Below are positions 20,897 to 29,954 of a stretch of 64,000 bases of DNA, piece after piece. The stretch covers positions 868,001 through 932,000 of the forward strand of contig JAMXDE010000017.1 in the NCBI GenBank assembly GCA_026770025.1, in the 5' to 3' direction. The notes below the pieces were generated by a model. That model was not told where the DNA came from and searched no databases. It was given only the letters and a program-made list of their open reading frames with translations. The number at the start of each line of letters is the position of its first letter. Positions within the stretch are counted from its first letter, which is position 1. The DNA is from Craspedostauros australis (lineage: Eukaryota; Bacillariophyta; Bacillariophyceae; Mastogloiales; Achnanthaceae). A program made the translations under genes and the position numbers.

Positions 20897-21889
20897 ATGT
20901 TTGCAATTACCTTATCCCCCAGTATGTGCAACTGGTCAAGAGTGCCAAACTCCAAAAACGAACAACATGACAATGGCAAAACACCAAAAAACACCACAAT
21001 GGCCGTCCAACGGCAATCAATGCGCCGCACCAACCAGCGGTCCTATGACAAATCCAAGCACATCGCCGTCACCGCGATGCATCCGTTGGTGGGTGGACGA
21101 GAGGGGGTCGCGAGAGCGCTTGATTTGGGGCCGTCGCAGGCCCCAGATCAAACGTCACAATTTCGCGCCAGATTGCCTCGTTGCATATGGCCGGTGTACT
21201 CCGTCCACAGCCCACCCCAACGCCTATGGATGGGCAGGATGGCTCCAGGAGGCCAAGACCAAGATTACCACGAAGTTTCAGGCTCGGGGAGGACTGGGAA
21301 GTCCTCCGCGCAGAGGAAAAGGTGGAGGGCAAACAATTTTCGCGGTGTGTCGTGGGGGTTTCCATCATGTGGCTTTGGCTGTGCAGGGCACCATCGCCAA
21401 CTCACACCATCGCCAAGCCACCCATACAAGATGCGTGCGGAATCAATGGGAGATTCACCTCGCGAAGTTTGCGCCGCGGAGACGGTCTACAAGAGGCGGC
21501 ACCCCACCATATCCGACGAATGGTCGTTGTTGGTGGGTGCCCCCCAAAAACCAATGGCATCACCAAATGGAGCTGTATCTTTGGGTCAACACATGTCCAG
21601 CCCATTCTGGATGCATCAACATGTCGCCAGGGCGTATGAGAATGCACGAGGACCACGTGGAGGGGATGCATGGATTGTATGGATGAGGTATGGATCCGTA
21701 TCCATACCGCATCCGGATTGCAATCGTTTTTTTGACAACGCTCTTTTTCACTGCAGGGACACTTTGGGCCATGTCATGTGGGTATCTGTGGCCCATCTTC
21801 ATGGAGTGGATAGATGGGGAGTATACCGAGCCATTGTGGTGCGCAGTTTTCCAAAATACCAGGATGATGATGATGATCATGGGTGCTGA
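20897..21889 (+). CDS. Possible cargo reading frame inside the transposon, unrecognised
   Basis: An ATG-initiated open frame of 330 codons within the transposon, upstream of and opposite in direction to the transposase. A second plus-strand frame is open over roughly 20883-21686 and a third over 21181-21639, so the lack of stops may reflect base composition rather than coding. The translation has no motif I recognise; it ends with an acidic Asp run. Local composition differs from the transposase gene, with more CCC/GGG runs. It may be an accessory gene, the remnant of another inserted element, or non-coding. Confidence 0.2.
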   Translation: MFAITLSPSMCNWSRVPNSKNEQHDNGKTPKNTTMAVQRQSMRRTNQRSYDKSKHIAVTAMHPLVGGREGVARALDLGPSQAPDQTSQFRARLPRCIWPVYSVHSPPQRLWMGRMAPGGQDQDYHEVSGSGRTGKSSAQRKRWRANNFRGVSWGFPSCGFGCAGHHRQLTPSPSHPYKMRAESMGDSPREVCAAETVYKRRHPTISDEWSLLVGAPQKPMASPNGAVSLGQHMSSPFWMHQHVARAYENARGPRGGDAWIVWMRYGSVSIPHPDCNRFFDNALFHCRDTLGHVMWVSVAHLHGVDRWGVYRAIVVRSFPKYQDDDDDHGC

Positions 21890-21925
21890 GAGGAGGGCAA
21901 CATTGCTTGATCGAGAATTTTTTGA

Positions 21926-21951
21926 ATCCACCACACAATTGTGTGGTGGAT
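21926..21951. repeat. Perfect 26 bp palindrome
   Basis: ATCCACCACACAA is followed directly by its exact reverse complement. The outer bases TTGA and TCAA extend the pairing after a one-base slip. It lies between the open region and the 3' end of the transposase gene, on the transposon's left side. It could be a hairpin terminator, a protein-binding site or the scar of a nested insertion. Confidence 0.9.
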
Positions 21952-22187
21952 CAACATGAAAATAAAAGCAGCTTCAATATCAATTAAACTTCAATATTCT
22001 GATTAACAGATAGTCAGGCGTCTGAACGCGATGATTAGCTTCAATTGTAAGTGATGTCTTGTTGAGATATAGCATGGTAAGCAGATATTTGGATGTGTTT
22101 TTTGGATGGACTCTAGACTCGATTTAGTAGCATGATCTGTCGCCCACAAAACTCCACAACTCGTGTTATCGCGGCGAAGCACACCCC

Positions 22188-25100
22188 TCACAAAATTTCC
22201 GTCTCATCACCCAACACAGCCTCACTTTCTGCATGGACCTTCATTGTGTGAGCATCACACCACCTCTGATTCTCCCATTCCTCTTCCTCTCTCTGCAACT
22301 CTTCTTCTCTTCGTTCCTCCTCTGTTGCAGCTGGCGTATTGTGGGTCGCCACGATTGCAGGTGCAGGTGCTGTTGCTGTTGCTTTGCTTGTTGTGTTGGT
22401 GTCTGTCTTGATGAGGGCAGCCTCCTTCTTTTGTTTGCGTTGCTTGGCGTTGTACGCTGCAGACAGCGACGCTTTGACGCGCATGGGATTTGCGTGCAGT
22501 TGCACGTACCAGTCAGTTTTTGCTTTTTCGTCCGCCATCAATTGTTCGTGTGCTTCGTGTTCGGATGGTCTGTTTTTTGGGTCCTTCGCGGACGCTTCAC
22601 AGATGCCCTTCAATTTGTCCGTGATGTAGTCTGGCAGATCCGCTGGTTTGCGCGTAGTTTTGCTCGCCAGCCTTGGACTGCGAGTGGTGGGTGTTCGGTT
22701 TCTGCGGTCTGGTCGCGCAACTTCGCGGTGTGATCGGATGGCAGGTGTTGTTGTCCGTCTTGGATGGCCTTGTCGAACACCAGCGCCTTGCTCTCTGCCG
22801 CGGTGCGCCCGAGTTTTCGCGTCTTGTCCGTCTTCCTGAACGATTCGGACGTGATCGGCAGCTTGTCGGACTTGTGTGTGTGAACATCGGCAACGCCCAG
22901 CTGGTTGATGATCCACCCTTCCCATTCAGCGCTCTTCACCACGACGTCTTCGGTGATGCCAGATGCAGCCACCAACCGCGCCTGGTCATCGTCATACTTC
23001 ACCTCGTGAGTCTGACGTACCTGTTGCCCGTTCGCGCGGAATCGTCGTTTTGGTGCGCCAGGAAGCGTCGTGATGTTGCCTTCGAGGGTCTCTGCGTTGA
23101 CCAGTACCGTTGTCGTACCTGCGATGTTACCGGCTTGGAGCGCGAGGAAGACTTGGAAAGGGGTCTTGATGTCCTTGCCACTTTGCACATATTTTCGCAG
23201 TACACGGGTGATGTACGCGAAGTGGGTGTCCAGCATGCTCTTACCGGTTTGGGCCTCTGTGTAGATCCACGCGATGATTTTAGCTGCTTTTCGTGTCGCA
23301 AGGTTCTTGTTGAGTACCGATGTGATGAGCGCGATGTGCTCGTGACTGGCAAAGCAACACGCGTTATCGCTCTGTAGGATGATTTCAGTCACAGATGGGA
23401 GAATGTCTTTGACCTTTTTTTGCACAATGTCAAGTAGTCCACCAACTTGAAGAGTGTCTTGTGTCGGTCTTCCATCGACCACAATGTCGATGAAGCGATA
23501 AGTAAAAATGTCGTTGCGACACGTGATGACCATTGCCCCAAGCAGTGACATTCCCTTCTTCCCCCAATATTCTTGTTGGGCTTCGCCTTGGCCTGTTGGT
23601 AGAATTTTTTGCTTATGGTCAAGTACCACATAGGCTCTTTCAGGCTTATTGTTGAGTTCGGATTGATAAAAGGAGATTTGTCCGAATTGAACTTTTGCAC
23701 GCACTTTGTGAGCCATGTAATTAATGATTTCATCGGCGAATCCCGGCGCCGCCGCGAGCATTGATTGCAATTCGTCCTTGTGTTCTGCGAGTTCGTTGTC
23801 CTTAAGCATTGTGACAAAAGGGACAAAACGATCGTTCACAAATCGCATTGCTGCGCCACAACGGTTGCATACTTTACGTGGTTGTTCGGTTGTGGTGGTG
23901 GGAGGAATGTCAATTGTGATGGTTGGCGTGTCGCTTTTGAGAGTGGTCTTCTTGCGCTTGTGCTTGTTGGTGCGTGGTTTGCGTTGGTTGGTTGGTGTGG
24001 ATGTTGCCTTCTTCTTCTCCTTTTTGGTGGTGAGAGCGAACGCGGCCGAGTGCATTGGATCGTCACACTGAAGCTGCATGTGGGAGGCGGTGAACTCCCA
24101 TTTGAGGAACACAACAAGCAGTTCGAGTGCATGCAAGAGAGAATCGGCTGTGCGCACATGTGGCGCGATGACGTCATCTGGCTCGTCGTTGTCGCTGTCG
24201 CTCTTGTCATTGGCATCGTTTTGTTCCTCCTTGTCTGCTTCATACTTAGCCTTCAGCAGGTCTACTAGGCGCGAAATTGCCTGTTTGAGTTTCTCCGTGG
24301 CCATCCAGAAGTAACTCTCGAAGGAAGAGAGGCCCGTCTTGATCTTGCTTTTGCGTGTGAGTAGGTTAGTAATGGTGGTGAAGGCAGGCCTTCCCACTGG
24401 CTTGTTGGTAGTGGACAAGTACATGCCGAATAAGTCTCGGATGGTGGTGCTTCCACGATCGAACACCGGAACATTTTCAAAATTGACACCGCCATACTGT
24501 ACTGTGTGACTCAACCCTGCCTTATATGTTGTTGTTGTCATGAGGAAGGACACCACGCCAGACAGGTCGCAAGCACGCACACGGTATTGGAGAACCCGTG
24601 GTGGGATGAGTCTGCCACAGCTGAACATGTCAAAGGCGTGGCGCAAGGTTGTTAGTTGACTCCGGGTCATTGTAGCGCGTCCGGGCTCGACACGAATACG
24701 CTGTTCCTCCAGCAAACTGTCCATGTGACGAGACAGGATTGCAGAGCTATTAGCGAATGACGTAGATGTAGCGAGCACAGCTCTAGCAGCGTTGGCCAGT
24801 GTCTTTTCTCCCCTCACACATAGGGTGTATAGATTCGGACCCAGGCTAGGCGGTGGCAGGTCCACGCGAGCACGAACAAACGCCACCACCTGTTCCATCT
24901 GGCGAGTTGGCAGAGCCTCCTGAGGGAGCAACACACCCCAGAGCGCGGAAGCCACGTTGACCCACACACGTGTTACATTCCACCATGTGTGCCTGTCGCA
25001 ATTGCAGCCAAGCACGAATCCCTTGGGAGGCATGGAAGTAAACGTGTTGACATCGAAGTGATCCGTGAGCTCCTCCATCACACGAATCACAGCAGGCCGC

Positions 25101-25708
25101 CTCCAGTTTCCCGCCTCTTCCAGATCGTACCCGAACTGACCTCCTCTCCTGTTCCTGCTGGCACGCGCTCGTTCCTTCTTGCCGTTGTCGTTGTATGTGC
25201 TGTCGCTATCGCCAGAGGCATCTGCATAGCCACCAGCAACAACAGTATTGCAGCGCCGGGGAAGCCTCGCTGGCGGGGTAGGCTCGACAGGCGGAGCAAC
25301 ATCAGGCACAGCAGGGGGTGGCGCGTTCACGATAACGCTCACCAACGTGCCATCCCCGACACCTCGTCCTTCCGAGCGCACCCTGACGTTGGAGTTGTCG
25401 TAGACACCTCCGTTGTCATCGAGGATGTGTACGAACACGTGCAGCTCGCGAGCATGCGCATGCGTACTGTTCGGGACGAGGCCGCCATCCGCTGCATGCA
25501 TCGGCTTCACATCGATCACTTGCGTGATGGTGGTTGGCTTCCTCAACACAGCGGATGGCTTGTCAGGCAACAGTTGCTCCGCGGTAGGGAGCAAGTTTCC
25601 CTTGGAGTCAACAGGAGGAGCAGATACAGGGTAAGTAGAACGCGGTTTCTTACAGGGGGAGGGGTTGGCATCCTTGGAGAGGGCCTTGGTGGTGGTGGAG
25701 AGAGGCAT
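22188..25708 (-). pseudogene. DDE-type transposase gene, frame changes near its 3' end
   Basis: Minus strand, starting at the ATG at 25708. The first frame gives 1,032 residues. Residues 60-150 are Pro/Val-rich. Residues 612-640 hold C-N-R-C-G followed by a His, a possible zinc site. The catalytic core has Asp697 (V-V-L-D-H-K-Q), Asp781 (L-Q-S-D-N-A-C-C-F) and, in E-A-Q-T-G-K-S-M-L-D-T-H-F, Glu818 or Asp827 as third metal ligand. Beyond about 22680 the coding character moves to the next frame, which continues to a stop at 22188 with a natural Lys/Glu-rich C terminus of about 150 residues. One single-base change, or a spliced intron I cannot see, would account for this. The D-N-A and Q-T-G-K boxes resemble oomycete repeat-encoded proteins as I remember them. 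I call it a probable pseudogene with an intact catalytic core. Confidence 0.7.
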
Positions 25709-25822
25709 GATGTAGTTGTTTCTGGAGAGTATAGTTGTTAGCTAGTTGGATGTGTTGAACTGGTCTGAGACGAAGTGAGGAAAGGAGAGCATGGGATGAA
25801 GGTCGACCATTTGTTGACAACA

Positions 25823-25866
25823 ACAACAACAACTGCTGCTACTACTACTACTACTACTACACTACT
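25823..25866. repeat. Triplet microsatellite (CAA / CTA)
   Basis: CAACAACAACAACAACTG passes into CTGCTACTACTACTACTACT just upstream of the transposase start codon, in the element's probable promoter or leader. Confidence 0.85.
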
Positions 25867-25995
25867 AGAGCGAGCACAAGCATGGAACACAACAGCGAGT
25901 GCGCATGGCATTGGCGAGGAAAGTTGTGAAATGGAGCGAAAGAGTGGCGATGATTTCCGAAGTTGTGAGCGGATGGCGATGATGTTGGATGTGTG

Positions 25996-26061
25996 ATGTG
26001 TTTTGTGTGATGTGTTTTGTGTCATGTGTTTTGTGTCATGTGTTTTGTGTCATGTGTGTTG
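25996..26061. repeat. 14 bp tandem repeat, about 4.5 copies
   Basis: The unit ATGTGTTTTGTGTC (with one GTGTGA variant) is repeated head to tail about 200 bp inside the right terminal repeat of the transposon. Subterminal repeats of this kind are often transposase-binding sites; that role is inference here. Confidence 0.85.
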
Positions 26062-26259
26062 TGACGAGCAAAATGTGAGATCATGTCGCAGATGCTAACG
26101 TGTATTTAACGCGTACCAAACGAACGACAATCCCGGCGTCTATTCCGTGACTGGATGACATAGGGTAAATGCACGAGAACATAATCGAACTTTCTGCGAA
26201 ACAACTAGGAAGTTCACGGGGGTCGACCCATACGACTTCACAAAACATTTGAATATGTA

Positions 26260-26411
26260 TAAAACTTAAAATAGGATCTAACTAAAAAATCCATCGGTTA
26301 ATTATTTGTATTAGACCTGCAAGGATTACGAATATGTGCTTGGTTGGGATATTCAAGATAAATTTTATAGACGCCAATAACGGAGTGCAGGTCGACTCAC
26401 TGATCGGGCTC
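26260..26411 (-). repeat. Right terminal inverted repeat of the transposon
   Basis: Reverse complement of the left repeat, same length (152 bp), about 91 percent identical. It ends in GGGCTC and is followed by the CTAT target duplication at 26412-26415. Confidence 0.9.
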
Positions 26412-27727
26412 CTATGCGTGTTCTCCTCGTGTCATCTGGCCGCCTGTCTTCTTTGCACGCCAGAATAGTAATGTCAATCAAGGAGCGGTGAACTGTTCGA
26501 TCTCCGAGATTCGCAGCAGGGCGCAACGACCGAACAGGCCTGGCGCAGATGCAGGCGTCAAACTCCAAAAGGCGGTTGGAATTCGGTTCCTTTCCTCTTC
26601 CGTGTTTCCACGCTTCCACATCTCGCACGCGATCACTCAATTGTGCCACAAGCGAAGCAACGTGACGTCACGGAAAAGCTGACGATCGGCTAAACGTGCT
26701 GACGTTTTCGCCCAAGTTCTCGAAGCATGTGTGTTTCATGTGCATTTGAGACTATTTTCGTCTGTGTGGACTCGGAACTTTTGTTTCAGTCTTGAACAGT
26801 TCAGTCACATGTTCTCATGCCTGGAGTTGCGGTAAGTATATATAAATAGTCAAATTGATCAAGTCAGGCAGCCTTCAGAGAAATGGGAACATTGAAGCGA
26901 TAGTTATGCGTTATATTGGCGTTATGATGTGAACGGTGTTGGATGCTTTGAATGTGGTGGGAATCGACCCACATTTTGGTCGTTGGCTTCCGTGAACGTG
27001 TGGTTGATGCCGTTTTGTGTGTGTGTTTGTGTGGGAGAGAGTTTCGTGCCAAGACAGGATTCGCGGAGGATCCGGATCCGTGAGTGTGGCGCGATGTTGT
27101 CGCTGTGGTGTTGTTCGGCGTTTCTTGATCTTGGTCACCAACTTGTTGGTGATTGGTGATTGCGGAGGAGGTTCCTCTCGGATGGAGCTGGTGCTGGTCA
27201 ACCTCTCCACCTTGACAATGGGACGACACTCGAACATGGAGTGGAGAGCACGAGCAGAGTAAGTGTTGTCGGCATCCACATGTTCCACGAGACAGGAATG
27301 AATGGGAACGACCCACATGGGAGAAAAGTAAGAATGGAACAAGACAACAAACTCACCATCAGCCTTGCAAATCCTCCAACGCCGACTCCGACGACATCAA
27401 CTCCGGCATGGAATACATGATTGGGCATCGTACAACTACTCATGCCATAGCCGTACCATCACAACAGAATACCTCGCAGAGCACCTGAGCGCCTGAGCAC
27501 AGTACATACGAGGACGAGTCGACCATTTGTTCATCAATACCATCAACACCATCAACACCATCAAAAGAGCCAAGAGTGGCGCCAAAACTGGCAAGTCTTG
27601 CCATAGATCGAGCAGCCACCAAAACGCAAGAGACAACAACGTTCGCCCCCAGCCACCAACGGATACATTCACAGATACACTCACTGATACACAAAACGGC
27701 ACTCTGCGGAGCATCGATCAAGGAGCA
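26412..27727. other. Intergenic region right of the transposon
   Basis: About 1.3 kb. It has a TATATATAAATAG-like run at 26835 and GTGTGTGTTTGTGTGG near 27019. Several open frames of 75-150 codons exist on both strands, but none has a recognisable domain. The last 200 bp are open in the frame of the following gene but begin with a TTG. Confidence 0.5.
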
Positions 27728-28576
27728 ATGGACAACGAGCAGAACACGATGGAGAGTACGGCGTTGTCGATGGACTCGCCTTCGCAGTCGTCGACGACTG
27801 CATGCTTCCGAGCAATGTGCCATTCGTCAATACTCGGAGGGTGTGGAGAGAAACCCTGCCATCCTTCATCATCATCGTCATCACCAGTAGCATCACCAGT
27901 ATCACTACCACCACCATCGTCGCCGTCTCCACCTTCATCTCCTTCAACCACCAAGAGAGTGTCAGGCTGCGTCAAGACATGCATGATTCTCGATATGATG
28001 CTCTCCACTCTGTACTTCCTCATCTACATCACGCATGGCAAGTTCGACATCATCTCCTTTGCCACGCAGCAACACCAGCAACACCACCAGCAGTTGTGGA
28101 GCAAGAACAGCCTCCGACGCAGCAATCATACTCGTACGTCGTCTTTGCTGCCATCTATTCAACATGGAGATGTTTCCAAGGGGCATGTATTGATCCCACA
28201 GGAGCACAGCGCACACAACATGCTCAGCACCGACGGCACTTCCGAATCCAACATCCCGTCGTTGCAATCGATCAGTAACTTACACGTGGGCATGGTTGTA
28301 AAGTGTGCTATCGATGAGACGCACCCCTACATTGAACAGCAGCAACAATCCAAGGAACACCTCCGTTGGTATGATGCGGTTGTCACCAAGCACCCGATCC
28401 CTCATCCCAACGGCGAATACCATCTCGTTCATCTGCTGCTCCTACATCCCATCAGCAGTCTTACCAACGCAAGTGAAGACAAACGATGGAAGCATCAGGC
28501 GTACACAGCACGGTTCTATGGTGCCAACGACCGTCACTGGCGGCTTCCGAGGGATCAAGCGTCATCGGCTTCCTGA
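27728..28576 (+). CDS. Hypothetical protein with Tudor-like C-terminal segment
   Basis: 282 residues from ATG 27728 (context GCAATGGAC). The N-terminal 90 residues are Ser/Pro-rich. A short hydrophobic stretch near 95-115 (M-I-L-D-M-M-L-S-T-L-Y-F-L-I-Y-I) may be a membrane segment. Residues 195-275 read L-H-V-G-M-V-V-K-C, then R-W-Y-D-A-V-V, E-Y-H-L-V-H-L-L and Y-T-A-R-F-Y-G, which resembles the beta-barrel pattern of Tudor-like domains: a V-G-x-x-V strand, W-Y-x-A-x-V and a hydrophobic strand. The assignment is weak and a membrane-anchored Tudor protein would be unusual, so an unseen intron is possible. Confidence 0.45.
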   Translation: MDNEQNTMESTALSMDSPSQSSTTACFRAMCHSSILGGCGEKPCHPSSSSSSPVASPVSLPPPSSPSPPSSPSTTKRVSGCVKTCMILDMMLSTLYFLIYITHGKFDIISFATQQHQQHHQQLWSKNSLRRSNHTRTSSLLPSIQHGDVSKGHVLIPQEHSAHNMLSTDGTSESNIPSLQSISNLHVGMVVKCAIDETHPYIEQQQQSKEHLRWYDAVVTKHPIPHPNGEYHLVHLLLLHPISSLTNASEDKRWKHQAYTARFYGANDRHWRLPRDQASSAS

Positions 28577-29954
28577 TCGATCCCTTCATGCTGAGGATGC
28601 TTGATTGGAAGATGGCAACGATGAATGCAAACGCGAAGACGCGCATTCCTGAGGCACCTGCAACTCAACCACTTTACTCTGGAGTAATGTCTACCCTACA
28701 GGCAGATAGTGGAGCAGCAGCAATTCGCGACAGCGATTTCACTGAACTCGGAAGCGGATGGAACCAGCACGATCACGCAAGCACGCACATGGTGGCATAC
28801 AACCATTGAACAGCTGGGCAAGGAGAGCAGTTCTACGTACCATATCACACTCGTACGTGCTCGATGACACTCTGCACGGTATCAGCATCACCACACTGGA
28901 TTGAATCCGAGGGTGTGTACAGATGCTGGAGTACTCGCTTTCTGCGGTGTGCCGTGCCCGTCCGTCCGCCAAGGAACTCGGCATACCATCTGGAGGTACT
29001 CGTTGTGTTCAGCACGCTTCGTCAGCATGAGAGGCGATTGGGGTCGTCTCTTGGAATCTATACATGCGAGGGCAGTGCCCGACTTGTATGGTACTCCGTG
29101 CCATCCTCATGGACTCTGCATGCCCTGCTCCAGTTTGTAGTCGTGGAACAGTCCACAACTTACTTAGAATTCCTAGTGAGCGAAGCGTACCATTCATGCG
29201 ATACCTACTCATCGTAGCTTTCCCGAATTTGAAATTACAAAACCAAAGCCACCAAGGTGGCTACTGGCACGGTACTCTGCCTTGGAGGAATCTACTTACT
29301 CTGCTCAATTCAATTCAATCCTCTGCTCTACTCCTTGGAAAGAAATGGTGAGCAAGCATGGGATTGCGTGAATACACGAATCGGCATCGGAAGACGAGTG
29401 CATGGTTGGCACAGGGACGGAGAATAGAGAACTATAGATATTTGTTTCTACATAGCGCCTTGATGATCAACAATCGTGGAATGGATTGGTACAAGGATGA
29501 CTACTGTACGATCTATGGTATTGACCTCTCTGGACAGGCAAGAATGCAGTGGCATGTCCACATGAGTCATCGGTCGTGAGAATCATGTCGGCTCAGCCAC
29601 GCGGAAGCAAGGTCTGGCGGAGTCGCACAAATATGTAGATCGTACTCCACGAGTAGTCGTATGTAGTCCTACCATCCGCACGAATACTCTGAAGTATGGT
29701 TCACATGAACAGGCGGACGTGCAAAGCAGGAGTGTCTGCTGCACACGCAATGGATGTTTGGTGCGTATAACATGAGTACGAAAGCCGATGGAGGAATGTG
29801 GTTCGGCGCCACATGCATCGAATTACTGTTGTGTATTGAGGGTAGCGGTAGTAGCTCATTCGTCCCCCCTTTCGTTTTTGTATTGCAGAAGGTTATGCTA
29901 TGCTATGCTAGCTCGTCGTACGTATCTGTACCGATGCCGACGATCGACACTGGC
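28577..29954. other. Intergenic region without a supported gene
   Basis: About 1.4 kb. Several copies of the ACTCGTA/TACGAGT motif occur (near 28850, 29643 and 29918), along with GCTATGCTATGCTAGC at 29896. Short open frames lack domains. It should contain the 3' ends of both flanking genes, which converge here. Confidence 0.5.

Larger units (their letters stand above)
20335..26411 (-). mobile_element. 6.08 kb DNA transposon with 152 bp terminal inverted repeats
   Basis: Both ends carry the same 152 bp sequence in inverted orientation (20335-20486 and 26260-26411), beginning GAGCCCGATCAGTGAGTCGA at the outside. I count about 13 mismatches, near 91 percent identity. The bases directly outside are CTAT on both sides (20331-20334 and 26412-26415), a 4 bp target-site duplication. 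Inside lies one large minus-strand transposase gene, plus about 1 kb of unrelated open sequence near the left end. The element is complete in outline. The diverged inverted repeats and the frame change near the transposase 3' end suggest it is no longer young. The superfamily is uncertain: a 4 bp duplication and a DDE transposase fit several cut-and-paste groups. Confidence 0.85.

Noticed and set aside
22233-23377. Plus-strand frames opposite the transposase
   Set aside because: Shadows of the transposase gene; Cys/Val/Leu-rich translations typical of antisense reading.
20335-26411. Retroelement interpretation of the 6 kb element
   Set aside because: The repeats at the ends are inverted, not direct, and no reverse transcriptase, protease or capsid motif is present; the core is a DDE transposase.
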